Source: Liquidambar formosana (lineage: Eukaryota > Streptophyta > Magnoliopsida > Saxifragales > Altingiaceae). From it: DNA of 64,000 nt. Below the pieces are notes generated by a model, which ran no database searches, was not told the DNA's origin, and saw only the letters and a list, made by a program, of their open reading frames with translations. Made by a program: the position numbers and the translations under genes. Below, piece by piece: positions 38,693-50,811 of the stretch. Each line of letters starts with the position of its first letter. Positions within the stretch are counted from its first letter, which is position 1. The DNA lies in contig CM077826.1 in the NCBI GenBank assembly GCA_039720395.1, forward strand, positions 36,422,790 to 36,486,789, given 5' to 3'.

Positions 38693-39417
38693 ATCTGACT
38701 GGTTAGTAGAATCAATCTTCACTAAGCGCCCTTGCTGGTCGCGGATCCAAGCCAGTACGTCTTCTCACTCTTCTATGAAAGGGAACAATCAGTCTCTCAT
38801 CCTAAGGGTATGTCCTAGGCTTCCATATTTGTCTCAATGACTTCACGCCATATATACTCAATTAGTCCCTTTTAATCCAATCACCTTTGCAAGGGTCATG
38901 GGTGAAAGGTACGTATTAAGGATATAGGGTGCAAAGGTCCTCTATTAATTGTCCATTAAGCACATCACAAACACGGTCATGATATCATTACAAACAATGT
39001 GGGTGCATAAGGGTGAAACCATTGTGCCCTATAAGTCTGTCTATATGGACTAATGATAAGGGTAGGCTGGGGTCGTTCACTTGCTTGAGCAATCTTTATA
39101 CCTAACCACATGTGGCATCAGGAACACCGCGTGGGTCCAGCAGTACGTGATTAACTCATTTAATATACCCAAGGGCAAGCTCAAGGGTACTTGGCAAGAG
39201 AGGTTGAGAGCTTTCGCCCTAACTCATGGAATCAGGAAAACCAAGGTTGAGGCTAGGCCCGTCAGTGGCAAGGGACATCGATCCTAACATGCAAGAATTT
39301 GCACACACAATGCAATAAATGAAAGCACACAATCAAGCGAATGCAATGTGATTGATTTTAATTAAACAAAAGAAGTTAACTTAGCCCAATCAAATTGTAT
39401 AGAGTCTAGCCCACAAA
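38693..39417 (-). other. 5' leader of element Y
   Basis: Non-coding, homologous to the leaders of X and Z (shared blocks include the CCACATGTGGCATCAGGAA and CAGTACGTGATTAACTCATT segments on the plus strand). In-frame conserved residues (LAWIR, QQGRLV) sit just upstream of the gag ATG. Confidence 0.65.
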
Positions 39418-39435
39418 TCCTCAGTGGAGTCGCCA
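39418..39435 (-). other. Primer binding site of element Y
   Basis: Minus strand TGGCGACTCCACTGAGGA, one base different from the X site, three bases from the LTR end. Confidence 0.8.
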
Positions 39436-40900
39436 GTCTGTGGACCCCGAAAAAGAGTTAGGGCCCACGAGGGATTTAAAAGGATAGGAGGCGCCACCTT
39501 ATTTTTTAAAGGAAACAAGGAAAACCCTAAAAAACGGTTTTGTTTTAGGAAAACAAAAGGTTGACTCCATATTTAAAAATGATAAGGCAAATGATCTTTT
39601 GGAAACCAGAGAAATCGGGGATTCGAAGGCTAAGTTACGATATGGGAAGGTTCTAGGCAAAGCCTATAGGTACCCATATCACCCTAAACGGTCTCTTAAT
39701 TTAATTGGGCTAAATCAAAGTCTTAATCACACACAAATCAACAATTATCATCACAAGACAGCATGCATATCATTCATTCATTCATCCATATGATCAAATA
39801 TATCAAAGAAAAACAGAAAAAGAGAAAGAGGGGGGAGAAAACCTAGGATACTTAGTATCCTAGGGCGGACTTGAACCTCACGAAGAGCGCCTACGTACCA
39901 TGTATGGAAATACATAGATCAAAGTCCACGTAGTTCGAAAGGGAATAGGGTTATAACCTAATCAAGGCCTATGGTAAACCCTAAGTTTCGTTTCAAGTAA
40001 AACATGGTAAGTTTCCAAAATAAATGATTCTCAAAAGATTCTTGGTAAATATGGAATTTGATAAAGATGGCAACTTTGATTTAAAAGGTATTTTTTATGA
40101 AAGGATACTCTAGAATCTACCATACCCCTCTATTAGGAAACAACCCTAGGGGGGAGAAAGGAAAAGTTTCAAGGAAAGGAAAGAAGGGTGAATTGGGGCA
40201 CCCTCATACCCTACTTACCTTAAGCAAAAGCAACCTGTCAAAGTAACCACCCTATTGCATAGGGTAATTACCTTATTTGTAAGATTTCATCTCACAATAG
40301 CCAAAATAACCACCCCACATTGGTGGGGTAGTTGCACCTGTTGTACCTGTCAAAGCACCTGCAATTTCCATGCAAAACATACCAAAATACCGACCAACCA
40401 AGCTAGGTTCCAAATCAAGTCATTATCATGCTTAAACATAAGCAAACACATGCTCAAAACTCATCATTAAAGCCATTAAACAGATCTGGACAGAATTGAA
40501 ATAGAGCTTAAAATCAACCATAAATCATGTAAACAACATGAATCATAAGCTAACTAAAATCCTAACTCAACCCTACATGCAATGACATGCAAAAAACCCT
40601 AAAATCTATAATATGAATGCTAGAAATATCATAGTTACCTAATATGGAACACATATGCAGCAACTGTGAAGAAAACTCAGAGAAAATCCCTAAGCTATCA
40701 TGCTATATACAACTAAACCAACACAAGGATGATAAAAACCCTAGAATCACACTAGTGCATAAAATCACATGAAATAACCCTAAATCATGCAAAACAGAAT
40801 ATGAACAGCATTCTAACCATGCATATTAATCAATAGAATGATCCACACATGATAAAGACATAGACTTTCACATGAAATAAAGCTATTCTAAGCATAAACT

Positions 40901-41229
40901 CAATTTCAGCACTAAGGAAACCCTAGAATCCCAAACATGCAGTAAATCACATGGAATAGCATCCTAGCATACTAAACAGCCCATGAATATTATCCTAAAC
41001 ATGCATACTAGCTAATAGAAGCAACAAGACATGATAAAAACATAAGCTTTAATATGCAAAAGAGTTATTTCATGCAGAAAACCAATTTCAGCACTAAGGA
41101 AACCCTAAAGTCCCAAACATGCAGTAAATCACATGGAATAGCATCCTAGCATACTAAACAGCCCATGAATATTATCCTAAACATGCATACTAGCTAATAG
41201 AAGCAACAAGACATGATAAAGACATAAAC
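40901..41229. repeat. 182-bp tandem duplication in Y LTR
   Basis: 40901-41082 repeats from 41083 with few changes; CAATTTCAGCACTAAGGAAA begins both copies. Older repeats of about the same period can be made out in the other LTRs (for example about 43166 and 43347). Confidence 0.8.
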
Positions 41230-41701
41230 TTGAACATGAAATAATGACTATTCAATGCGCAACCCTAGAAAAGACTCTAAAAACCCTAAAAACACAAACA
41301 CTCATAAAACCACATAGAATGACATTATATCATGCAAAACCAGCCATAATCAATATCCTAATCATGCATTCTAAGCATTAGAAGCATCAACACATGATAA
41401 AACAATAAGCTTTAAACATGAAATAATGCAAAGCTATGCAAAAAACCCTAGTTTGAATGAAAGAGAGAAAGGGGGAGAGGTATACCTATGGTGGCTGCTG
41501 TAAAGAGTCCTCCTCCTCTTATGTGCTGCTAGAAACAACCTCCTTCAAGCCTTCAAGCAATGCTCTAGCCCTTCTTCAAGCTTTCTCTCACATTCTCTCA
41601 CTCAAAGTTTAGGTTAAACTACCCTAATGATGGCTGCCATAGCCTCCAATATGCCTCTCCCTTCAAAAAATTTTTTCCCCCATTGCTGAAGTATAAGGGG
41701 G

Positions 41702-41710
41702 TATTTATAG
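41702..41710 (-). promoter_or_regulatory. TATA box of element Y LTR
   Basis: Minus strand CTATAAATA followed by CCCCCTTATAC, matching the TATA context of V (60237-60245). Confidence 0.6.
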
Positions 41711-41842
41711 GGATTGAGGGAAAACCCTCAATGGTTGGGATTAAAACCCTAGGGATTGATCCAAGGGCTCTTAGAGGTTCCCTTGGGGCTCAAGTAGGTC
41801 AAATAGGGCTGAAATTAGGGTTAAATGGCGGTTGGAGGCGAG

Positions 41843-44655
41843 TGTCACACCCCATTTTTGCACCACCTTACTAGGGCTCATCATTTCATGCATGTTTTTG
41901 TTTTGTTTTTGAGTCTAGTCACTTGCATTAGTTTTCTAGAGTCACAAGGACAATGGATATGAATTTTGGTTCAAATTGGACTTGATCTTGAGGGATAATA
42001 AGAGCTTTTGTGACTTGAGGGGCATAATCGTCTTTTAAGTCCCAAACTTTTCATTTGACCTTGAAATGATCTCCAAATTGTCAATTGGAGTTCATATGGA
42101 TGCATAAGAGGTATTTCTAGGTTCAATTTGGTAAGTCAATGGCTCGGGATTAAAATGGCTCGATGTAGTTCAAGTTGGTTAATTGACCCTTCCTTGGGTT
42201 AGCTCTAATTGACTCACAATTACCAACCAAATCTTTTCAAATTGACTTTCATTAGTCATCATTTTACCCTCAAAAGTGTTTCATGAAGTTCAATTTTGAT
42301 ATGGCCTGATGATGAGTTTAGTGTGGTTATTTACGGATTATCCTTGAAGAATTAGTGCGAATCACAGCATGAGATTTTTGGTTAAAATGAAAAGAAAATT
42401 ATTTTATTAAATTAGCCATTTTTATCATGACACTAACACGTGTACGTATGTGATGAGTGTGTGTACGCACATACGATACATGTGCATGCGTGTTAGCGGT
42501 CAGTCTCCCAATTTTTATAAAAGACAATTTCCTTTTCCTATTCAGATTAGAAGTCTTTTATCATTATAAAATACCTTTTGATTATTCTCCAAAGAAACCT
42601 AGTCCAGGAAGGAAAGGGAAACTCCAGATTTCAACTATAAATACTCTCTTAATGTCTTTAAACAAGGGAGAGGAGAAGAGGGTTTGGAGGGAGTGAAATT
42701 CGTCATAATTCAGCAGCAGATTTTCTGAAAACCAGCAGTCGTATTTTAATCATAACTTTTTCATCCGAAGTCAGAATTTGATGAAATTGGTCTTGTTAGA
42801 AAGATAATTCAATTCTCTACAACTTTGTATTTCACAAGCTTTGTCCAAATCCAACGTTTTCATACCCAAAAACGCGATTGAAGTTGCTGCTGCTGCAAAG
42901 TGACGAAAATCACTTTTCTTTTCTCTTGTTCTCTTTTTGTTTTCTATTTCTTTTCAAAGTTGAGTTGAGTTTTGATCTCTTTGCTGTGATACCACTTTGA
43001 CAAAGAGGAGGATTCGTGTTGGTTTGATTCACTCTAAAGACCTGAGGAGCCACGAACAATTACAAACACAAGGGGAGCCACTTTATGCATTAATACTTGA
43101 GTGTTTGAGAGAGAATAAGGTATTCTCCTTCTCTATTCAAGCTTAAACTAGGTTTTCATATGGGTTAGGCTTATTGCATGTTAAAGGTAGCCTTTTTATC
43201 ATGTATTAACACTCTAGCTAGTTAATATACATGGAATATCTATTTTTTATCTACTGTTTAGCATGCTTTAGGGCTGTCCTTTAGGTTTTTAATGCATAGT
43301 TATGATTCTTGTGCTCCTGTTTGTCCTTGTGCTAGGATTAGTGTCATTGCATATTAGAGTTAGGATTTTCATCATGTTATATTGCTTTAGTTAGTTAATA
43401 TGCATGATTTAATTTCTGTTTAGTTTGGTTTTAGCATGATTAAAGTATGTTTTGTATGTTTTTAAGCATATTTGTGAGTTTAGGGTTTTAGAGTCATTGT
43501 TTTGTGTTTGTTTTCATATAGCATGATAAAGTAGACTTTTTTATTGGTTTTTCTTCGTGTTTGCTGTATATGTTTTTCATATGGAGTAAACATGATAGTT
43601 TTGCATGCATGTTAGTATGTTTTAGGGTTTTTATGCATGATATGGTTCTAGGAATATGTTAGGACTTATTATTGTTCGCTGTTTTTGCTATTGGCATGCT
43701 TAGTGGATGATTTTAGGCCATAATACTATTCTGTCCAGATTTGCATGTTAGTGTTTTCGCATGGTTTTGAGCACTTGTAAGGGTGCAAATAGGTGTGGTA
43801 TTTGTCCTATGGCAAATAGGGCTGCTTATGTCTGAAATAGCTAATGTTTGGAGTAATTGCGCTCAGGTAAGTGGGTGTGAAGGTGCCCCAATTCACCTTT
43901 CTTCTTAACTCATTCTCTTCTCCCTATCTAGGGTTAATTTTTAATACAAGTCTATGGTTTAATCAAAGGTTTCCTTCGTAAATAAAATTCTGGTTTTTAT
44001 TAAAGTTTCCATTTTGTGGATTTCTTTCCTAAAATCAAACTTTCTATCATATTCAACTCTTTTGATTCAAATAAGGAAACCTAGGGTTTTTACCATAGGT
44101 TTATATTAGGATTCAACCCTAATTCTATTCGAACTACATGGACTTTGATCCATGTATTTCGCTGCATGGTACGTAGGCGCTCTTCGTGAGGCTCAAGTCC
44201 GTTCTAGGATCCAAGCATCCTAGGTTTATTTTTGTTTTCTTTTCTTCTTTTTCTTTTTTCTGTTTTTATGCGCTTATTATGCATGGATGGATGAATGAAA
44301 TATATGATATGCATGCAATTCTTGTGATGATATACTTGCTGATTTTTGTATGGAAAGATCTTGATTTAGCCCAAATGAACTGAGAGACCGAAAGGGTGAC
44401 ATGGGTGCCTATAGGCTTTGCCTAGAACCTTCCCATGTCATAACTTAGCCTCCGAATCCCCGATTTCTTTGGTTTTCAAAGGATTGGTTTTTGCCTTTCC
44501 TTTTTTATGGAGTCATTCAAATTGTTTTCCTAAAACAAACTATTTTTAGGGTTTTCCTTGTTTCCTTTAAAAAATAAGGTGGCGACTCCTTTCCTTTTTC
44601 TTTTTCAAACCCATTTTCTTTCAATCCCTTGTGGGCCCAATTTCCAGGGTTCACA
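41843..44655 (+). repeat. Solo Gypsy LTR (X family) inside the Y LTR
   Basis: Ends TGTCACACCC and GGGTTCACA, 2813 bp, flanked by GCGAG at 41838-41842 and 44656-44660. No interior, primer site or second LTR, so this is the product of LTR-LTR recombination. It closely matches 35248-38063 in inverted orientation. TATA box at 42635-42643 and a U3 hairpin at 42433-42496. Small open frames inside it are not genes. Confidence 0.95.
42635..42643 (+). promoter_or_regulatory. TATA box of the solo Gypsy LTR
   Basis: CTATAAATA followed by CTCTCTTAATG; counterpart of 37263-37271. Confidence 0.6.
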
Positions 44656-44714
44656 GCGAGCAAATCCGAGGAAATAGGGAGGGAGCCGCGTCAAAGCTCA
44701 AAAAAGGAAAGTGG

Positions 44715-44772
44715 CTCGGGTGACCACATGGGGCTGGGCGGCTAGCCGCCTGGGCCTGGGTGGTCACCCGAG
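44715..44772. promoter_or_regulatory. GC-rich nested palindrome in U3 of Y LTR
   Basis: Outer arms CTCGGGTGACCAC (44715-44727) and GTGGTCACCCGAG (44760-44772), perfect over 13 bp. The inner palindrome GGCGGCTAGCCGCC (44737-44750) is perfect over 14 bp. Related structures occur at 53049-53128, 57306-57386 and 59960-60039. Confidence 0.85.
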
Positions 44773-45479
44773 GCTCTGTCAGCTTATGCCCATTTTTGAC
44801 CCCTTTGACTTCCAAATGTGTTTCAGAGCTCAAATCAACTCCGATTTTGACGAAACGAAAGCCAAAACGACCGTGTTTCGAAGGGGAATGTAATTTGAGT
44901 CACTTGAGGGTAAGAAACCCTAGCCATGGCTGCATGGTTGGGTCCTACAAAGGTGGTTAACCGCTATACCTCACCATCGCTTAGCTTAGGTATGCACATA
45001 GGGTCGCACCGAATGCTTTCCAATTCGAAATTCAATCTCCCTAAACACATTTGGGGATGAAATTAAGACCAATCAAGGTCAAATGAGTAGTCATAGAGTG
45101 AAAATCATGAACCAATTCGGGCTAACCCGAAGTAGGTCTCTTAGCCAACCTGAGCCTTGTTGAGCCATTCTAATCCCGAACCATCAATTCATCGAATTGA
45201 ACCCATAAATACCTTAAATACAACCATATGAACTCCAATTGGCAACTTGGAGATCATTCCAAGGTGAAATGGAAAGTTTGTGGCCTAAAAGACGATTATG
45301 CCCCTTAAGTCACAAAAGTTCTTATTAACCCTCAAGATCAACTCCAAATCGGACCAAAATTCGTACACACCATCCTTAGGACTCTAAAAGCTTAATGCAA
45401 AAGACTAGACTCAAAAATGAGACAAAATAACACATGCAATGACGAACCCTAGCTAAGGTGGCAAAAATGGGGTGTGACA

Positions 45480-46583
45480 CCCTTCTTAAGTAGCTTGAAA
45501 ATTGGCTCGCATACCATGGTTAGATTGGCGATAAAGGGGCTTATGTATTGAACTCTCCCCAGAAAACCCCGGATCTGCTTTTCCGTTCTTGGTGGCTCCA
45601 TCTTCGTGATAGCTTTTATCTTCCTTGGATCAACTTCAATTCCCCTATGAGTGATCATGAAACCCAACAGCTTCCCTGCGGTGACTCCGAAAGCACACTT
45701 CTGAGGATTTAGTCGGAGGTTGTACTTCTTTGCCCGTTCTGGGAACTTCTCCAATGCCGCGAAATGTCCTTCCCGGTCTATAGATTTGACTATCATGTCG
45801 TCCACATACACCTCCACTTCTTTATGGATCATATCATGCAATAGGGTCGTAGCAGCTCTTTGGTAAGTAGCCCTAGCATTTCTCAAGCCAAAAGGCATTA
45901 CCTTGTAGCAATACATGCCCCACTGCGTGATAAAAGCCGTCTTTTCCATGTCTCGAGGCACCATCTTTATCTAGTTGTAACCGGAGAACCCATCCATGAA
46001 GGAGAGAAGAGCATGGCTTGCTATACTGTCCACCAACACATCGATATGCGGTAGAGGGAAATCGTCCTTCGGGCTCGCAGCATTAAGGTCGCGGAAGTCA
46101 ACACACATTCGCACTTTCCCATCTTTTTTAGGCACAGGCACTATGTTAGACAGCCATTCAGGGTACTCCACAACTTGGAGAAACCCGGCATCTAATTGTT
46201 TAGTTACCTCTTCTTTTACTTTTAAAGCCCATTCTGGTTTTAATCTTCTTAATTTTTTCTTTATAGGCTTTTTAGTGGGATTAGTGGGGATGTAATGTTG
46301 CACAATATCTGGATCAATACCAGGCATATCCTCATAAGACTATGCGAAGGCCTCTACATTGGCTTTTAGAAGTATTATCAATTTTTCTTTTTCAGCAAGC
46401 GAGAGAGTTATCCCAATTTTAATTATCCTTGGCAATTCATCTGTCCCTAGATTGATTGATTCCAATTCATCCATGTTAGGTTCGGTAACGCCCCTTTTCC
46501 TTTGCTCGACGAGCTCCGGGGGGACGTCATTCCTAGGATCTATATCCATGCCATAGATATCCATAGAAGAGAGAAAGGAAACA
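45480..46583 (-). pseudogene. Reverse transcriptase of element Z (fragment, broken)
   Basis: Starts at the acceptor 46584/46583; first ATG at 46556-46558 region (MDIYGMDIDP). RT blocks as in X: KLRRLKPEWALKVKEEV, VRMCVDFRDLNAASPKD, LSFMDGFSGYN, MPFGLRNARATYQR, YVDDMIVKS, LGFMITHRGIEVDP. Two in-frame TAG codons break it, between 46327 and 46340 (Trp in X) and between 45964 and 45971 (Gln in X). The frame is cut at KLLKKG by Y's LTR (45479). The integrase part is outside the window. Confidence 0.9.
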
Positions 46584-46752
46584 CTGCAAATAATGAAAAG
46601 AAACACACTTTATTGACTGAACTAACAAAACAAAACAAAGAAAAGAAAACACATGTGCCACAACTAGGAAACAACTCCTAACTCCACAAGGTGGGCTAGG
46701 CGGACACACTTTATTTGAAAGGAAAACTAAGACAAGCTACTAAGGAACCTAC
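46584..46752 (-). other. Ogre-type intron between protease and RT of element Z
   Basis: Donor GTAGGT from 46752 and acceptor TTTGCAG ending at 46584 on the minus strand, 169 bp. The TAG ending the upstream frame (46749-46751) falls inside it, and the joined phase matches X exactly. Confidence 0.75.
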
Positions 46753-49700
46753 AAGCTACTTTCAGGTAAGTCGAGATCCTCGCCCTCATGAATTTCTGCA
46801 ACGGTACCCTCTTCAAGATACCAATTAAAGAGCGGCGTGGCTGCATGGTGAATTGAAGAACACTCGAGATCCGATTCCTCCAAAGCAAGAACCGTATCTT
46901 GAAACATTGTAATCATGGCTTCTGAATCCATCTGTTCTGCCCAGTCCTCGCTCTTCTCTTCCCAATAGTCATCCTTGATCGCTTCATCATCAACCATTGT
47001 TGCAGTGATGGGATACCACTCAATGAAGAATATTTCAAACCCCGGAACCCTCGCCTTGGTTGCTTTGTCAATGGATGGTTCAGGGAATCCACAGAATAGG
47101 AAATCCTCCCCCTCCTTAACAAAGTAACCATTCAAGGTAGGTCAGTATGGCGAGATTCTAATATCTGGCACCCTCCCTTCTGCTTTTGCTTTGACCTTTT
47201 CTCTACTTCTCTGCAACATCTCCATACGGTCCTTCTTGGAAGGCTCATACCCCAATCCGAAGGTATAGGTGACAATGCGGCTCTGAATGGATACCAGTAT
47301 GCCTTGCTGACGGTGTCCTAGTCCCATGCCTGGGAAGAAACTCATTTTCTTCATTATGTTCCCCACATGTAGGTTGCCATGAGGGCAAAAGTCGAGAGGT
47401 ATCAACTCTCTCTGTTCTGGCTCTTTCTCTATGCATTGAACATACTCGAACCCAGACAATGGTGCTCTAACGGGCTCGGGCTTGATCTCGCAAATGGGTA
47501 CCCCCGACAACTTCAGGTCATAATCGCCTTGGAGTGTGACGATGGTCCCTTCATAAGGGAACTTGACTTTTTGGTGCAATGAAGAGGGTACAGCCCCTGC
47601 AGGATAAATCCAAGGTCTCCTCAACAAGAGATTGAAGCACGACGGGACATCCAACACTTGGAATTCCACTCTAAATTCTGTAGGCCCCATAATCAGCGGC
47701 AAGGTGACCACTCCAATCACCTCTCTACGGGTGTTATCATAAGCTCTCACTGTTTGCCCGAATGGCACGAAGTCTATTGGATCCAACCCCAAGACGGTGG
47801 CAGTTCTGAGAGGGCACACATTAAGAGCGGAACCATTGTCGATCAGGACTGTCAGAACCCTCTTTCCCATGGTGTCGATAGTGATGTACATGGGTTGTGA
47901 ATGGCTAGGTCCACTTTTAGGTAGGTCTGCTTCTGAGAACACAATGGTTGAGTTCTTCGAGGTTGGATTCACCAAGTTCACCAAATTTTCCGAAGACGTG
48001 TCAACGGGAACCTGTATCTGGTTAAGCAACTTCAAGATTGTCTCTGTGCTTGTAAGAGGCCATGAGTAAACCCCATATAGTGATGTTGGCATTAGTCTTT
48101 CTCAATTGCCTAAGCACTTGGTCCTCCTCTTTTTGCAAGTCGAGGTGGCAATTACCTTCCAAGTCCCCCAATGGGTTGTCAGATTCTAAGTGCGGAGGCT
48201 TGAAATGGCGACCCCCTCTAGTTATGTGCTCTACCTCATCATCGCTCATCTACATGTCATCAATCTCGCCTACGTCTCCCATGAGGTCATCCCATGTGAT
48301 TGTGTCGATCTCTTCCATTTGGACTTCCTCTGGTAACTCATCCCAACCTGTGGGGATTATAGGCTCATCAGGGATGGGGTCGGGGTAGAGTACGTAGTAA
48401 TCAAACTTTCCAGATGACTTTCCCAACAAACCCACTTTAGGATCTCCTGCCTCGAACCTTTCTTTCAATTGTTGCTGCATGGACTTCTTTGGCAATACCA
48501 AAACCTTTTGATCAATAAGGTCTTGAACTACCTTTTTCAATATAACATAGTCCTCCGTATCATGTCCGGGCGCTTGATGGTACAAACAGAATTGGTGAGG
48601 AGTCGAAGGCCTCGGCTTTGAATGGCATGGCAATATGAGCCTTTTATCATAACATTGGTGGAAAACTTGAGTCAAGGTCATGGGAAGTGGCGTGTATTGC
48701 CTTATGGGTTGATGGGATTGGGACGAGCCAAGCTCGATGGCATTTATGTTGTTGGGAGGAGGCACATTGTGGGTAGGGAGGGGATTTCGAGTGACATTTG
48801 GGCGATTTGGTGCGGTAGGTGGTGAAACGATCTGTTTGTCAAGCAAATCTTGGATTTCATGGTGGAGGCGATAACAGCGGTTGGTTGGATGGCCTTTGGC
48901 TTGGTGGAATTTGCAATATTCATTTTCATTGTAGCTTTTGGGCAACGGGTTTAATGGAGGCCTTGGGTCGAGGGGTTTCAGGAGGTCACGACTTCTCAAT
49001 TTTTCAAAGACTCTTTCGAGTGGCATGTATAGCTCGGTGAATTGGCGAGGTGAGGTGGAGTCATTTAGGGAGAAAGGGCGAGCGGGTTGGGTAATGGTAT
49101 TGACCTCAGCATTGGGTTTTCCTCCAAAGTTTGTCCTTCGACTCCTTTGGACCTCCTCCGTTTTGATTGTTCCATCGGCGATCGCATCTTCAACTTGTGT
49201 GCCAGCCCCAACAAGAGCTTTGAAGTTCGGAAAGTAGTGAGCAAAGAAGTGCTTGTGATATACGGGCAGCAAGTTCTTCACCACCAACTGAATCTGGTCT
49301 TCTTCATTCGGTCTGTCTGTCATTTTGGAAGCCTTTTGTCTCCACCTAGTGATGAAGGCGGAGAAAGTCTCATTAACCCCTTGCTTAGTGGTTTCCAAGT
49401 CCCTTCGCATGACATCCACTTCAGTGTTATACTTCTAATGGTCCGTGAATGCATTGCACACATCCTCCCAAGTCTTGGTTCAGTTCTCCTCTAATGACAA
49501 AATCCATTTCAAGGCGGAACTCGCTAATGACTCGTGAAACATTTGAGCCAATAACTCATCTTTCGACCCTCAAGGGTGCATAGCTCGCACATACATCTTG
49601 AGGTGGGTTTTAGGACAGCCTATCCCATCGAATTTTTCCAACTCCGGCATCTTGAATTGTAATGGGATGCGAGCCTTTGGGAACAAGGACAAAGTACGGA

Positions 49701-50055
49701 TGTCCACCATATCATCAGATCTGCGGATTCCCTTCAGAGTTCGTTCTAAAGCCTCGACCTTGTTTGCCAGGACGGTTGAGCTCTCCCTTGATGTGGCTTT
49801 GGTTTCCCCTTCCTTGGTCTTGGGTGGCTTTCCCCCCTCTCCTAATGGTTCCTCAGCAGATTCGGAATCATTGGATCCTTGATTGTTATCAGTGGCACGG
49901 GCCCTAGATTCAGGTTCAGAGTTCTTCTGTTGAATGTCTTGAGCTAAATTGAGTGCGGTCTCGGATACCTGGGTAGTGTGATCAAGCTTCTCCATGATAG
50001 CTTTCAAAGTGGCCTCAAGGTTGAAACCTCGGTTGCTAGTTCTTTCCTCAGCCAT
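46753..50055 (-). pseudogene. Gag and aspartic protease of element Z (broken)
   Basis: ATG at 50053-50055 (MAEERTSNRG). Capsid motifs ALERTLKGIRR, LKMYVRAMHP and DLETTKQGVNETFSAFITRWRQKA; a zinc knuckle CKFHQAKGHPTNRC; a second knuckle whose last Cys is replaced by Tyr (HDTEDY); protease active site VLIDNGSALNV near 47830; a G-patch-like segment (FFPGMGLGHRQQG); and an acidic linker ending before the intron. Breaks: TGA at 49570 (Arg in X), TGA near 49482 (Arg), TAG near 49437 (Tyr), TAG at about 48250 (Trp), a frameshift near 48040-48060, and TGA at 47142-47144. All but one of the nonsense changes fit C-to-T on one strand. Confidence 0.88.
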
Positions 50056-50793
50056 ATCCGACTTAGTGATGGAATTAGCACTGACTAGGCGCCCTTGTTG
50101 ATTTCGGATCCAAGCTAGCACGTCTCTCCCTCTAACATAGGGCAAATACTCAATTTTTCAACCTAAGGGTCCATCCTAAGCTTCCATAATTATCTCAAAA
50201 TTTTTACAACGTACACCCTTAATTAGTTCTCTTAACCAATTACCCTTGCGGGGTTCATAGGGAAGGGTACGTATTAGGGATGTAAGATGTAAAGTCTCCT
50301 TTAATTACCCACTCAATCAACAAAGCATGGCAACACATCACAAACACAGTAGCATATCATCACAACAATGTGTGTGCATATAGGTGATCCGACGGTGTCC
50401 TAGAAGGTCCATTACATGCAATTCTTTCTTTTAAGAGGGTAGGCTAGAGTCCTCAACTTTGCTTGTACCAATCTTTATACCTAACCACATGTGACATCAG
50501 GAATGTTGCGTGGGTCCAGCAGTACGTGATTGATCCATTTGATATACCCAAGGGTACTTGGCAAGAGAGGTTTGATAGCTTCGCCCAACACATGGAATCA
50601 GGAAAACCAAGGTCGAACTAGGCTATCAGTTGGCAAGGATACATCAAGGGACAATCGAGTGATCATGCAACAGTAGCACACACAATGCAATAAATGAAAG
50701 CACACAATCAAGCGGATGCAATGTGATTGATTTTATTAAACAATAAAGAAATTAATTTAGCCCAATCAAATTAAATGAGTCTAGCCGTCGACA
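50056..50793 (-). other. 5' leader of element Z
   Basis: Non-coding, homologous to the other Gypsy leaders. The frame upstream of the ATG is open (DVLAWIRNQQGRLVS) back to about 50145. No separate gene seen. Confidence 0.65.
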
Positions 50794-50811
50794 TCCCCAA
50801 TGGAGTCGCCA
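50794..50811 (-). other. Primer binding site of element Z
   Basis: Minus strand TGGCGACTCCATTGGGGA, one base different from X, three bases from the LTR end. Confidence 0.8.

Larger units (their letters stand above)
39439..45479 (-). repeat. 5' LTR of element Y, split by a solo LTR
   Basis: The two parts are 39439-41842 and 44656-45479; without the insertion (2813 bp) and one copy of its GCGAG duplication the LTR is about 3.2 kb. Plus-strand ends TGTGGACCCC and GGGTGTGACA. Y is inserted in the RT/RNase H region of Z; the right flank is CCCTT (45480-45484). It contains a 182-bp tandem duplication (40901-41229) and the GC-rich palindrome at 44715-44772. Confidence 0.9.
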
